Shown here in pieces: positions 1 to 8,695 of a DNA stretch of 64,000 nt. This DNA is from Arthrobacter sp. QXT-31. GTDB lineage: Bacteria; Actinomycetota; Actinomycetes; Actinomycetales; Micrococcaceae. Within the stretch, counting starts at the first letter, position 1. Each line of letters begins with the position of its first letter. The notes under the pieces were generated by a model, which had not been told where the DNA came from, did not search any database, and saw only the letters and a list, made by a program, of their open reading frames with translations. Both the position numbers and the translations under genes were made by a program. The stretch spans positions 1,922,001 through 1,986,000 of the forward strand of contig NZ_CP019304.1 in assembly GCF_001969265.1 (NCBI RefSeq), read 5' to 3'.

Positions 1-1513
1 ACTCGCCGTCGGACCGGAGCAGCACCTCTGCGCCCGGCACGTTGGCCAGCGCAGGCATGGCGTCCGCCGTCGAAATCCTGGCCATGGAGTACGGAAGGCG
101 CTCCAGCCGCATCGGCGCGCTGAAGTCGTGGGCCATGCGGTCCTCCACCACTTCGAACTGCATGGGGCCGACGGCGGCAAGCACCGGCGCCTGGTCACCG
201 CGGACGTCGGAGCGCAGCACCTGGATGACGCCCTCGTGCTCGAGCTGCTCGATGCCGCGGCGGAACTGCTTGAAACGGCTGGGGTCCTTGGAACGGGCAA
301 CCTGGAAGTGCTCGGGGGCGAACAGCGGAATGGCCGGGAACTCCACGGCCTCCTCGAGGAACAGGCTGTCCCCCACCCGCAGCGACGACGCGTTGACCAA
401 GCCCACGACGTCGCCCGGGTAGGCCTCGTCGATGACCTCTCGTTCACGGCCGAAGACCTGCTGCGCGTACTTCGTGGCGAACGACTTTCCGGTCCGGGTC
501 TGGGTGACCACCATGCCCCGCTCGAACACGCCGGAGCAGACGCGGATGAAGGCGACGTGGTCGCGGTGGGCCTTGTTCATGCCGGCCTGGACCTTGAAGA
601 CGAAGCCGGAGAACGGGGACCCGACCGGCCGCGGCGAGCCGTCGATATCCGGCCGGGGCGCGGCCGGCGGGGCGAAGTCCACCAGGGCGTCGAGGAGTTC
701 CTTGACGCCGAAGTTCAGGGCGGCGGAGCTGAAGAGGATCGGTGTGGCCTTGCCCGCATGGAAGCTTTCGACGTCGAAGGCGAGGTTGGATTCGATGACC
801 AGGCCTGCCTCGTCGACGGCGTCAGTCCAGTTGTTGCCCTGGCTTTGCTCGGCTTCTTCCGGGGTGAAGTATTCGGTGATGGCGATGCTGGCGCCCGCGT
901 TGTTCCGCTGGAAGCGAGCGAACCTGTCGTTGCGCAGGTCCCAGACACCGCGGAAGTCGCCGGAGATGCCCACGGCCCAGGTCAGGGGCATGGGCTGCAG
1001 GCCGGTGCGCTCCGTGATCTCGTCCATGAGGGCCAGCGCGTCCAGGCCGGGACGGTCCCATTTGTTGATGACGGTGATGATGGGGAGGTTCCGCTGCTTG
1101 CAGACCTCGAACAGCTTCATGGTCTGTGTTTCCAGGCCCTTGGCCGCATCCACGAGCATCACGGCACAGTCGACGGCGGCGAGCACCCGGTAGGTGTCCT
1201 CGGAGAAGTCCGCGTGACCGGGGGTGTCCAGCAGGTTGATCACGGTATCCCGGTAGGAGAACTGCAGGGCCGCGGAGCTGATGGAAATGCCGCGGTCCTT
1301 CTCCATCTGCATCCAGTCCGAGACCGTCTCCTTGCGGTTGGCCTTGCCGCTGGACGCACCCGCCGTGCCAATCACCTTGGCGTGCAGGGCCAGGGCCTCG
1401 GTGAGCGTGGACTTGCCGGCGTCCGGGTGGGAGATGACGGCGAACGTCCGGCGGCGGGAGGCCTGCTTGTGGATCTCGTGCACCCGGGCGGGGCTCTGCA
1501 CTTCTTGGGACAC
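1..1513 (-). CDS. prfC: peptide chain release factor 3 (3' partial)
   Basis: Translational GTPase that removes RF1/RF2 from the ribosome after termination. From a GTG at 1513 the reading frame runs without a stop to the left edge of the window, giving about 504 codons; E. coli RF3 is 529 aa, so only the C-terminus is missing. The P-loop HPDAGKST lies at residues 29-36, followed by the G3 motif DTPGHADF near 100 and the G4 motif NKWD near 150, in the order expected for the EF-G/RF3 family. The GTG is chosen because the frame ahead of it has no family-like sequence; the ribosome binding site is weak. It is divergent from disA, with about 330 bp between them. Identification is firm. Confidence 0.95.
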   Translation of the reverse strand, partial: MSQEVQSPARVHEIHKQASRRRTFAVISHPDAGKSTLTEALALHAKVIGTAGASSGKANRKETVSDWMQMEKDRGISISSAALQFSYRDTVINLLDTPGHADFSEDTYRVLAAVDCAVMLVDAAKGLETQTMKLFEVCKQRNLPIITVINKWDRPGLDALALMDEITERTGLQPMPLTWAVGISGDFRGVWDLRNDRFARFQRNNAGASIAITEYFTPEEAEQSQGNNWTDAVDEAGLVIESNLAFDVESFHAGKATPILFSSAALNFGVKELLDALVDFAPPAAPRPDIDGSPRPVGSPFSGFVFKVQAGMNKAHRDHVAFIRVCSGVFERGMVVTQTRTGKSFATKYAQQVFGREREVIDEAYPGDVVGLVNASSLRVGDSLFLEEAVEFPAIPLFAPEHFQVARSKDPSRFKQFRRGIEQLEHEGVIQVLRSDVRGDQAPVLAAVGPMQFEVVEDRMAHDFSAPMRLERLPYSMARISTADAMPALANVPGAEVLLRSDGE

Positions 1514-1842
1514 GGGGCTACTTTCGCTGCGATCCGCGGGGGATCCGGTTGGGGAATGTGGCGGCGGAACCTGCCAGCCAAGGCTTCAAGTTTATCGCAG
1601 GGGCGGAAACCGCACCGAAAGGCGGGCCAAAAGTGCGCCCCAGCCAGCCGCCGTCGGACGCACTCCCGGTGCCCGTTCCGCAAGCCCCTGACGGGGCACT
1701 TTAAGGCTTGCCCGTGCGGATGCTGGGGTAATCTACCTCTAGGATGGTGCATGCGGGAGACCGAGTACTTTTGATCCTGCCGGCGAACTGTTGAAAACCG
1801 GCAAACCTGCAGGCCCCGCCTGCACCTTTGAAGGGAATATCT
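1514..1842. other. intergenic region between prfC and disA
   Basis: A 329-bp divergent intergenic region. No convincing gene is visible. A possible disA promoter is TTGCCC at 1708-1713 with TAATCT at 1729-1734, but the spacing is only 15 bp, so this is tentative. The disA ribosome binding site GAAGGGA is at 1830-1836. Confidence 0.4.
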
Positions 1843-2919
1843 ATGGCTCGCAGCCCTGAAGAATCGCTCAAAGCGACTTTGGGGAGGGTGGCCCCGGGGA
1901 CCGCGTTGCGGGACGGCCTGGAACGCATTCTCCGCGGACGCACCGGCGCGCTGATCGTGCTCGGCTCGGACCGGACCATCGACTCGATCTGTTCGGGCGG
2001 CTTCGACATCGGCATCGACTTCTCACCGACCCGGCTCCGCGAACTGGCCAAGATGGACGGTGCCATCATCTGCGACAAGGATGCCGGCAACATCCTCCGG
2101 GCGGCCGTGCAGCTCGTGCCGGATCCCAGCATCGAAACCCAGGAATCGGGCACCCGGCACCGGACCGCCGAGCGCGTCGCCATCCAGACCGGCGTACCGG
2201 TGATCTCGGTGAGCCAGTCCATGCAGATCATCGCCCTGTATGTCAACGGGCTGCGGCATGTGCTCGAGGGCTCCGAAAAGGTCCTGGCCCGCGCCAACCA
2301 GGCCCTGGCCACGCTGGAGCGCTACCGTTCCCGGCTGGACCAGGTGACGAGTTCGCTCTCCGCCCTGGAGATTGAGGCCATGGTGACGGTCCGCGACGTG
2401 GCGGTGACCCTGCAGCGCCAGGAGATGGTGCGCCGGATCTCCGAGGAGATCTCGCAGTACGTGCTGGAGCTGGGCGAGGACGGCAGGCTCCTGTCCCTCC
2501 AGCTCGATGAGCTCACCGTGGGCCGCGGCCCGGGCAGCGACATCATCATCCGCGACTACGCAGGGCCGAAGGCATCCCCGGAGGACATCGACGGCGCCGT
2601 GAGCGCACTCCTGAACCTCGGCCCCACCGAGCTGATCGACCTCAGCAAGATCGCCGGGATCATCGGGTTTGCCGGCGGCGTCGAAACCCTCGACGCCGTG
2701 GTCCAGCCGCGTGGCTACCGCCTGCTCTCCGGGCTTAAGGCCGTGCCTAAAGCGGTTGCGGACAGGCTGGTGGACCACTTCGGCGGCCTGCAGCACCTCA
2801 TGGCGGCAACGATTGATGACCTGATGACCGTGGACGGCATCGGTGACCAGCGCGCCCGCACTGTCCGCGAGGGCCTCAGCCGGATGGCCGAAGCCAGCCT
2901 GCTGGACCGGTTCCTCTAG
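1843..2919 (+). CDS. disA: DNA integrity scanning diadenylate cyclase DisA
   Basis: Makes cyclic di-AMP from two ATP and, in Bacillus, pauses at branched DNA to report damage. The 358-aa length matches the family (about 360). The DAC domain shows the diagnostic DGA motif at residues 72-74 and GTRHRTAE at 103-110, both of which line the ATP site. A linker helix region follows, and the C-terminus carries the helix-hairpin-helix DNA-binding part (DGIGDQRARTVREGL). The ATG at 1843 is preferred over an in-frame TTG at 1828 because GAAGGGA sits at normal spacing before it. In many actinobacteria and firmicutes radA lies directly upstream; here the upstream neighbour is divergent prfC. Confidence 0.97.
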   Translation: MARSPEESLKATLGRVAPGTALRDGLERILRGRTGALIVLGSDRTIDSICSGGFDIGIDFSPTRLRELAKMDGAIICDKDAGNILRAAVQLVPDPSIETQESGTRHRTAERVAIQTGVPVISVSQSMQIIALYVNGLRHVLEGSEKVLARANQALATLERYRSRLDQVTSSLSALEIEAMVTVRDVAVTLQRQEMVRRISEEISQYVLELGEDGRLLSLQLDELTVGRGPGSDIIIRDYAGPKASPEDIDGAVSALLNLGPTELIDLSKIAGIIGFAGGVETLDAVVQPRGYRLLSGLKAVPKAVADRLVDHFGGLQHLMAATIDDLMTVDGIGDQRARTVREGLSRMAEASLLDRFL

Positions 2920-2987
2920 ATTCCCGTCGACTGCTCCTCCCCACCGGCCCCCTCGCCTCGCAAGCTCGGCCAGGGAACCCTGCCGGC

Positions 2988-3014
2988 GTGGGCCCAGCCC
3001 TTTTGGGCACCCAC
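2988..3014. terminator. possible convergent terminator after disA
   Basis: GTGGG (2988-2992) pairs with CCCAC (3010-3014) around an imperfect inner GCCC/GGGC stem and a TTTT loop. It lies between the convergent disA and the 3051-3779 gene. There is no T-run, so the call is weak. Confidence 0.3.
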
Positions 3015-3050
3015 AAGGGCGTTTACGGAGCAATCGATGAGATCCGGCGG

Positions 3051-3779
3051 TCAGCCGAGCTGGAAGACCGTCGGCGGGCTGACCTTGGCGCCGAGCTTGG
3101 CGATGAACACGTAGTACCCGCTGCCGGCAACGGCACCGTCCGGCAGCTTCTCGCAGCCCTGCACCGACCGGTTGCGCGGCCACGGGAAGTTGGCCGTTTC
3201 GCTCTTGCCGGGCGCGAGGGTCTTGACGAGGTCGGTGCTGGCAGCCTGGCAGTCGGCGGACGAGAAGACCCGGTCCGAGCCGCTGGTGACCAGGAAGTCC
3301 ATCTGCGACGTGCCGATGTTCACCTTGCACGGGAGCTTTCCGCCGTTGGTGACCGTGAGGCTCAATACCGGTTTTTCATCCGCGGCGTAGGACGTCTTGT
3401 TGGTGGCCGCCTTGACGGTCACGAGCTTCTGGTCGCAGGCGGGCGAGGCTGAGGGGGTCGCCGAAGGAGTGGCCGACGGCGTGGCGGACTGGGCGGTACC
3501 TGCGCCTTGCGTTGGGGAATCCTGCGCGGACGATACCTGCCGGGCGCCGCCGAGGAGGCTGGTCAGGGTGGTCACACCACCAGCGATCAGGCCCAGGACC
3601 AGCAGCAGCGCCACTCCGGCAAAGAGCCGACGGCGGCGGTACACGGCGGGGCTCGGCTTGCGGACGGCGCGGGACGCCGTTTTCCCTGACACAGTTTTCC
3701 CCTGTGCCGTTTTTTGTGCCGCCGGTTTTGGAGACCGGTTCCGGCCCGCGCCGGAGTTCGGAGTGTCTTGCCTGCCCAT
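3051..3779 (-). CDS. membrane-anchored protein with Ala/Pro/Thr/Ser linker
   Basis: A 242-aa protein of unknown function. The N-terminus is basic and cytoplasmic-like with several Lys/Ala/Pro stretches, then one membrane segment (about residues 52-72, ending in leucines and glycines). An ATPSATPSATPSASP repeat forms an extracellular linker, and a globular C-terminal domain of about 130 aa carries four cysteines that could form disulfides. The C-terminal part reads like a beta-sandwich of the kind found in secreted actinobacterial proteins (for example LSLTVTNGGKLPCKV). Type II membrane topology is inferred. It is convergent with disA and divergent from the next gene. No enzyme motif is visible. 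Confidence 0.75.
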   Translation of the reverse strand: MGRQDTPNSGAGRNRSPKPAAQKTAQGKTVSGKTASRAVRKPSPAVYRRRRLFAGVALLLVLGLIAGGVTTLTSLLGGARQVSSAQDSPTQGAGTAQSATPSATPSATPSASPACDQKLVTVKAATNKTSYAADEKPVLSLTVTNGGKLPCKVNIGTSQMDFLVTSGSDRVFSSADCQAASTDLVKTLAPGKSETANFPWPRNRSVQGCEKLPDGAVAGSGYYVFIAKLGAKVSPPTVFQLG

Positions 3780-3875
3780 CTTTCTAGGCTAGGGAACGGC
3801 AGGGTTTCTGCGGCGCAACCACGCCGCCCCTGCCCCATCATGTCCAATTCGTGACCCTAATTCGGGTGACAACTG

Positions 3876-3887
3876 TCAGCACACTTA
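3876..3887. promoter_or_regulatory. TCAGCA-NN-CTTA dyad, copy 1
   Basis: TCAGCACACTTA lies in the divergent intergenic region between the 3779 and 3941 gene starts, about 54 bp before the latter. The core matches sites at 50103-50114 and 54152-54163 at all 10 fixed positions. The core is close to a palindrome, T[CA]AG-N4-CT[TG]A, as expected for a dimeric regulator. The regulator is unknown. Confidence 0.45.
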
Positions 3888-3940
3888 CTAAAATTGAATC
3901 CCGGTTACCACTTACCGGGCCGAGTTGGAGAGGACGAAAG

Positions 3941-4387
3941 ATGGTAGATCACGTGTCTGGCGGTCACCTCGAACGCGTCCTTCTGCCGCTGACGTTTGGC
4001 AAACATCAGAGCCAGGGGACTGAGTTCACGGTGCTTGCGGTTGAGATTTGGGACACCGGAATCGTGGTGAACCTGCATCTCGCATCAGTCAATGAAGACG
4101 AGCCGCAAACCCCCGAAATCGTTGTCCATGACCACTTTGGCACAGAGTACAAGCTGGACGAGGTGGCCACCGTGGGCACCCGCCAGCTGCAGTTCTTTGC
4201 GCCCTCTATACCTGAAGGAACGCGCAGCCTGACCATCCGCTCAGTGGATGCGGACAGTGCCGGCTTTGTGGTGGCCCTTGCTGTTCCGGCGCCAAACGGG
4301 CGCGGCGGCGAGACCCTGCACGGCCACGTCAGGCGGCTGCCCCCGCGGCAGGAGGGACTGCCTCCTGTGGAACAGGAAGCCAGCTGA
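3941..4387 (+). CDS. conserved hypothetical protein, likely cytoplasmic
   Basis: A 148-aa protein with no signal peptide or membrane segment. The ATG at 3941 is chosen because GGAGAGGA lies just upstream; longer in-frame starts lack a ribosome binding site. The sequence alternates hydrophobic and polar residues like an all-beta domain (for example EFTVLAVEIWDTGIVVNLHL), and the last 30 residues are Pro/Arg/Gln-rich and probably disordered. I do not recognise the family. It sits between disA and mutY, and the TCAGCA-NN-CTTA dyad lies in its upstream region, so it may share regulation with the genes near 50-54 kb. Confidence 0.75.
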   Translation: MVDHVSGGHLERVLLPLTFGKHQSQGTEFTVLAVEIWDTGIVVNLHLASVNEDEPQTPEIVVHDHFGTEYKLDEVATVGTRQLQFFAPSIPEGTRSLTIRSVDADSAGFVVALAVPAPNGRGGETLHGHVRRLPPRQEGLPPVEQEAS

Positions 4388-4516
4388 CGGCACCCGGGCG
4401 GGAACCGCCGTCGTGGTTTCCACTAGAGTATTGGCATCAAAACCACAACCGCTTACCCCGAACTAACCGAAATCCATTCCTCCCTGCACAGCTGGTTCGA
4501 CGCCGAGGCGCGTGAC

Positions 4517-5389
4517 TTGCCGTGGCGGTCCCCGGACTGCCCGCCGTGGGGTGTGCTGGTCAGCGAGATCATGCTGCAGCAGACCCCCGTGGTGCGCGTG
4601 CTGCCGGTATGGGAGGAGTGGATGCGCCGGTGGCCGGAGCCTGCCGCGCTGGCCCGGGAACCCGCGGGCGAAGCGGTCCGGGCCTGGGGCCGGCTGGGTT
4701 ATCCGCGTCGTGCGCTGAGGCTGCACGGGGCGGCAGTCGCCATCGGGCGCGACCACGGCGGCACAGTCCCGTCGGACTATGCCGACCTGCTCGGCCTGCC
4801 GGGCGTAGGCAGTTACACGGCCGCCGCCGTCGCCGCCTTTGCCTTCGGGCGCCGCGAGACGGTGGTGGATACCAACATCCGGCGCGTTCACGCACGGCTC
4901 TTTTCCGGATCCGCCCTGCCCGCCCCGGCGCTGACCGCCGCGGAGATGCGGCTCGCCGCGGAACTGCTGCCCTCCGACGCCGGCCGTTCAGTCCGCTGGA
5001 ACGCCTCGGTCATGGAGCTGGGGGCGCTGGTGTGCACTGCACGTTCGCCGAAGTGTTCGGCGTGCCCGGTGCGCGACCGGTGTGCCTGGCTCGCCGCCGG
5101 TGAGCCGCCGCCGTCGTACACCCCCAAGGGCCAGGCGTGGCACGGCACCGACCGCCAGGTCCGCGGCGGCGTGATGGCTGTCCTCCGGCTGGCGGACGCG
5201 CCGGTGCCGGCGGAGATGTTCCAGCAGGCCCCGGCAGACCTCGGGTTCGAAGCCGCCGGCATCGGCGTGCCGCTGGCAGCGCTGCACCGGCTGAACTGCG
5301 CTCCGGAACAGCTGGAACGGGCGCTGGCCGGGCTCCTGGCCGACGGCCTCGCCGAACTGCACCAGGGCGGGTACCGGCTGCCCGCGTAG
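4517..5389 (+). CDS. mutY: A/G-specific adenine glycosylase MutY
   Basis: Removes adenine mispaired with 8-oxoguanine in base excision repair. Numbered from the TTG at 4517, the catalytic Glu is E17 (SEIMLQQT), the helix-hairpin-helix is at 91-100 (LLGLPGVGSY), the catalytic Asp is D118 (VVDTN), and the 4Fe-4S ligands are C173, C180, C183 and C189 (C-x6-C-x2-C-x5-C). The C-terminus lacks a full NUDIX-like domain and is short. The start is a problem: homologous-looking sequence (HSWFDAEARDLPWR) continues upstream to about 4436, yet the frame there has no ATG, GTG or TTG before the stop at 4424. The TTG at 4517 falls inside the conserved LPWR motif, so the true start is probably an unusual ATC/ATT near 4430-4436, or there is a small frameshift. 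Confidence 0.93.
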   Translation: MPWRSPDCPPWGVLVSEIMLQQTPVVRVLPVWEEWMRRWPEPAALAREPAGEAVRAWGRLGYPRRALRLHGAAVAIGRDHGGTVPSDYADLLGLPGVGSYTAAAVAAFAFGRRETVVDTNIRRVHARLFSGSALPAPALTAAEMRLAAELLPSDAGRSVRWNASVMELGALVCTARSPKCSACPVRDRCAWLAAGEPPPSYTPKGQAWHGTDRQVRGGVMAVLRLADAPVPAEMFQQAPADLGFEAAGIGVPLAALHRLNCAPEQLERALAGLLADGLAELHQGGYRLPA

Positions 5390-5533
5390 CGGTGTATCCA
5401 GCCCCGTACGCGGCCACTGCAGGACGGGCTTTTGATCTCGAATTGGCAGTCGTTCCGGTCCCAGGGGTAACGATGTCTGTACCAGTTTTCCCCTGCGGGT
5501 CCGCTCGGTATCGTGCCGGATTTACCCTGAAGT

Positions 5534-6031
5534 ATGGGCAAAACAGGGGTACTTTTGGCCACAATCACGACGACGGTGCTTCTCTCCGGATGCCATGTGT
5601 TCGAGGTGGCGTGCCCGGCGATCGCCCAGGCGTCAGGGGTGTCGGTAACGGTTGCGGCCAGCTACGCCCCGGCCGTAAAAGCCCTCCATCTCAAGGCGTG
5701 CCAGGACGGCTCGTGCAGGGAGGCTGAGCTGGAGCTGGCGCCGGGCTTCATTTCCGTGGATCAGGGCTGCACCGATGGCTCCAGGCCCGACGGCATCTGT
5801 TCCGCGACATCGGAGCCGGACAGAACCAAGCGGGGAATGCTCATGCTGGACGTCCTGACGGAGTCACCGATGGAAGTCACGGCCTCCGGAACGTCCATCG
5901 ACGGAAGTCCCCTGCCGGTGCGCACGCTGCGCTTCACCCCGGCGGGCGGCTACCCGTTCGGCGAGCAGTGCGGGCGGTTTGTCTCAGCGTCGGTGGTGCT
6001 GGATGAGGCCGGACTCCGCCAGGACCGGTAG
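5534..6031 (+). CDS. putative lipoprotein
   Basis: A 165-aa secreted protein of unknown function. The N-terminus is a classic lipoprotein signal: MGK, a hydrophobic stretch, then the lipobox LLSGC with the acylated cysteine at C20. The mature part contains six further cysteines, suggesting disulfides outside the cell, and no catalytic motif I recognise. It follows mutY after about 145 bp and is convergent with dhaM, 25 bp away. The start is supported by agreement with the signal peptide. Confidence 0.75.
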   Translation: MGKTGVLLATITTTVLLSGCHVFEVACPAIAQASGVSVTVAASYAPAVKALHLKACQDGSCREAELELAPGFISVDQGCTDGSRPDGICSATSEPDRTKRGMLMLDVLTESPMEVTASGTSIDGSPLPVRTLRFTPAGGYPFGEQCGRFVSASVVLDEAGLRQDR

Positions 6032-6056
6032 CTGTACTGACCCGGCCTGCGCGGCC

Positions 6057-6827
6057 TCAGGGTTCGCCGAAGCCGTCCCTGACCAGGCCCGCCACGTACG
6101 CCACGGCGCGCTCGGCGTCGGGCCCGTACGCTTCCACGTGGAGCACCGATCCCTTGCCGGCTGCCAGCGTCATCAGCCCCGTCATGGAGGCACCGTCCAC
6201 TCCGTTCACCGTGACTTCGGCATCCAGCGCGGACAAGCCGCCGGCTATCTTGGCGGCCGGGCGCGCATGCATTCCGGCCTGGTTAACCAGCTCAAAGTCG
6301 CCGCTCGCATCCGGGGCAGCGGGCGCGGCAGCAGCACCGGCAGTCTGTCCGGCAGGGGCGCCGGCGGCGGGGGCGGCAGCAACAGCCGCGGCCCCCACGG
6401 CAGCGGGGGCAGCGGCAGGAAGACGCTCTTCGGCCTTGGGACGGGAGGCGGGATAGCCATGCGTGGCCTCGGCGGCCCGGCGAACAGCATGAACGCTTGC
6501 ACCTCCCTGGGCCGCCACCGCAGCCGCCACGAGGCCCTCCACGATCGGGGCATCGGCGAGAAGCACCGGGGCGTTGCCCTCGGCGAACTCCATGGCCGAC
6601 TCCGCCGTCATAACGGCCGAGCCGAGATCGGTCAGCACCACCACGCCATCACCTCCGGCCGCGGATTCCAGCGCAGCCATCACCTTTTCCATGCTGGTGC
6701 CGATCCTGCCATCGGACGTTCCGCCGGCCGGCACCATCATCACGTCCGGCGCCATCTGGGCAGCGAGCTCCACCGCGCCGTCGGCTATCTTGTCACTGTG
6801 CGAAACCACCACGATCCGCACCGTCAT
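6057..6827 (-). CDS. dhaM: PTS-dependent dihydroxyacetone kinase phosphotransferase subunit DhaM
   Basis: Passes phosphate from the PTS to ADP held on DhaL. Residues 1-125 form an EIIA-mannose-type domain with the phosphorylatable His at H10 (VVVSHSD). An Ala/Pro linker (about 135-172) leads to an HPr-like domain at 174-256, with its active His at H187 (GMHARPA). E. coli DhaM has an extra EI-like domain that is absent here, so general enzyme I must be supplied from elsewhere. The start overlaps the dhaL stop by 4 nt, indicating translational coupling. It is the last gene of dhaK-dhaL-dhaM. Confidence 0.95.
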   Translation of the reverse strand: MTVRIVVVSHSDKIADGAVELAAQMAPDVMMVPAGGTSDGRIGTSMEKVMAALESAAGGDGVVVLTDLGSAVMTAESAMEFAEGNAPVLLADAPIVEGLVAAAVAAQGGASVHAVRRAAEATHGYPASRPKAEERLPAAAPAAVGAAAVAAAPAAGAPAGQTAGAAAAPAAPDASGDFELVNQAGMHARPAAKIAGGLSALDAEVTVNGVDGASMTGLMTLAAGKGSVLHVEAYGPDAERAVAYVAGLVRDGFGEP

Positions 6828-7465
6828 GCGGCAGCTCCCGCAGCGGCGCGGAGAATCAGGGCACTGGATGCCGCTCCGGGGTCCCGGTGGCCCGCGCTTC
6901 GCTCCCCCAGGTAGCTGGCCCTGCCCTTGCGCGCCACGAGCGGGTCGGTCGCGACCGCACCCGCCTCGGCAGCCTCCGCGGCGGCGATAAGGACTGCCAG
7001 CGTGTCGCCGTCGGCGGCGGCTGCTGCGGCTGCGTCAGCGGCCGGAGTCCAGGCATCAACCATCGTCTTGTCGCCTGCCTCGGCCTTTCCGCGGGCCACG
7101 ATACCGTCGCGCGCCGCTGCGAGTGCTGCGGCGAGCGCCGAGGAGTCGACGTCAGCAGCATCCCCAAGTGTGGTTGCGGCCCGCAGGAACGCGGTCCCGT
7201 ACAGCGGCCCGGCGGCACCGCCCACCTTCGACATCAGCGCCATGGCCGTCAGCTTGAGCGCCGCGCCCGGGGTTTCCGGAGGGTTTTCGGCGAGCTTCTC
7301 GAGCACCGCCTGGAAGCCGCGGTCCATGTTTTCGCCGTGGTCCGAGTCCCCGATGGCCCGGTCGAGCTCGATGAGTTCCACCCTGTGTTCCGCCATCGCC
7401 TGCGCTGACAGCGTGAGCCATTTGACGGCCCAGGTCACGTCCAGTCCCACTGCTACACGCCCCAT
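6824..7465 (-). CDS. dhaL: dihydroxyacetone kinase subunit DhaL
   Basis: The ADP-binding subunit that phosphorylates dihydroxyacetone held on DhaK. It is 213 aa, the usual size. The Mg-ADP motif GDSDHGENM is at 39-47, where the aspartates coordinate magnesium; the family more often has GDGDHG. The glycine-rich loop [11 protein letters not shown], which covers the nucleotide, is also present. It overlaps the dhaK stop by 13 nt and dhaM by 4 nt, so the three are one transcript. The middle (around 135-170) is unusually alanine-rich. Confidence 0.95.
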   Translation of the reverse strand: MGRVAVGLDVTWAVKWLTLSAQAMAEHRVELIELDRAIGDSDHGENMDRGFQAVLEKLAENPPETPGAALKLTAMALMSKVGGAAGPLYGTAFLRAATTLGDAADVDSSALAAALAAARDGIVARGKAEAGDKTMVDAWTPAADAAAAAAADGDTLAVLIAAAEAAEAGAVATDPLVARKGRASYLGERSAGHRDPGAASSALILRAAAGAAA

Positions 7466-8454
7466 CGCAGCGCCGGCGTGTGCACAGGCGCATCCCAGAG
7501 GGCCGTCATCTCGTCGTCAAGCCGCAGGACGGAGATGGAGCATCCCTGCATCTCGAGGGACGTGATGTAGTTCCCCACGAGGGAGCGCTCCACCGTGACG
7601 CCCCGCTCCGCAAGTATCTGGGCGGCCCGGCGGTAGACGATGTACAGCTCGCTCAGCGGTGTTCCGCCCATGCCGTTGACGAACAGGAGAACCTTCTCGC
7701 CCGACACCGTTCCGAGGTCGCTGAGAACCGGTTCCAGCAGGCGGTCGGTGATGCCGTCGGCATTTTCCAGGGCGATCTTGTGCCGGCCGGGCTCGCCGTG
7801 AATGCCGATGCCGATTTCAATCTCGTTGTCCTCGAGGTCAAAGCTCGGTGATCCGGCATGCGGCACCGTGCAGGCTGTGAGTGCCACGCCCATCGTGCGC
7901 ACATTCCTGTTCACACGGTCGCCGATGGCCGCCACCGCATCGAGGTCGTCGCCGCGTTCGGCCGCAGCCCCGGCGATTTTCTCCACCAGGACAGTGCCGC
8001 CCACTCCCCTGCGGCCAGCCGTGTACAGCGAATCCTCCACTGCGACGTCATCGTTGACGAGTACGGTGCGGACCTCCACGCCCTCGGCCTGGGCCATTTC
8101 CGCAGCCGTCTCGAAGTTCAGGACATCTCCGGTGTAGTTCTTGACGATATGGACCACGCCGGCACCGGAGTTCACGGCGAGCGTCGCCGGAATGATCTGG
8201 TCCGGGGTCGGTGAGGTAAACACCGCACCGGGCACGGCGGCGTCGAGCATGCCGCGGCCCACAAAACCGGCGTGGAGCGGCTCGTGCCCGCTGCCGCCGC
8301 CGGACACCAGGCCCACCTTGCCGGCAACGGGGGCATCCTTGCGGGTGACGTACTTCGGGTCGGCGCTGACGGTCACGAGATCCGCATGGGCAAGTCCGAA
8401 TCCTTCCACTGATTCATCCACAACAGCGCGGGGGTCATTGATGAGCTTCTTCAC
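7453..8454 (-). CDS. dhaK: dihydroxyacetone kinase subunit DhaK
   Basis: Binds dihydroxyacetone covalently as a hemiaminal for phosphorylation to DHAP. With the GTG at 8454 the product is 333 aa, the standard length; AGGAG lies 6 nt before it. A longer frame starting at 8523 adds a non-homologous leader and is not preferred. The substrate loop SGGGSGHEP is at 51-59, and the covalent-binding histidine is H219 in GIHGEPGRH, matching E. coli H218. It is the first gene of dhaKLM. No DhaR/DhaQ regulator lies beside it; an 11-bp inverted repeat at 8594-8628 upstream is a possible control site. Confidence 0.96.
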   Translation of the reverse strand: MKKLINDPRAVVDESVEGFGLAHADLVTVSADPKYVTRKDAPVAGKVGLVSGGGSGHEPLHAGFVGRGMLDAAVPGAVFTSPTPDQIIPATLAVNSGAGVVHIVKNYTGDVLNFETAAEMAQAEGVEVRTVLVNDDVAVEDSLYTAGRRGVGGTVLVEKIAGAAAERGDDLDAVAAIGDRVNRNVRTMGVALTACTVPHAGSPSFDLEDNEIEIGIGIHGEPGRHKIALENADGITDRLLEPVLSDLGTVSGEKVLLFVNGMGGTPLSELYIVYRRAAQILAERGVTVERSLVGNYITSLEMQGCSISVLRLDDEMTALWDAPVHTPALRWGV

Positions 8455-8593
8455 GGCTGGCTCCTGGCCTCTCGGTGCTTCATTGACATCGAACAGGATG
8501 TGCTTTGACCCTACTACCGGCACCGGTCCGGCGGTAGTTCAGCGCGCGGGCGTTCGCACCGCCGAGGGGACCCAGAAAAGGCTTGGAAGGGAT

Positions 8594-8628
8594 ACGGAAG
8601 GGACAGCCCCCAATGCGGTCCCTTCCGT
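8594..8628. terminator. inverted repeat between dhaK and the GNAT gene
   Basis: ACGGAAGGGAC (8594-8604) and GTCCCTTCCGT (8618-8628) are perfect 11-bp arms around a 13-nt loop. It lies 68 bp after the stop of the minus-strand GNAT gene and 140 bp before dhaK on the same strand. It fits a terminator for the former, although no T-run follows, or an operator for the latter. Confidence 0.45.
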
Positions 8629-8695
8629 CCCCCAGGAGTTTATCCAGCAAGTTTACAAAAGGAAAGGAATGTTACCCGCAGATATTGAACCGGAC

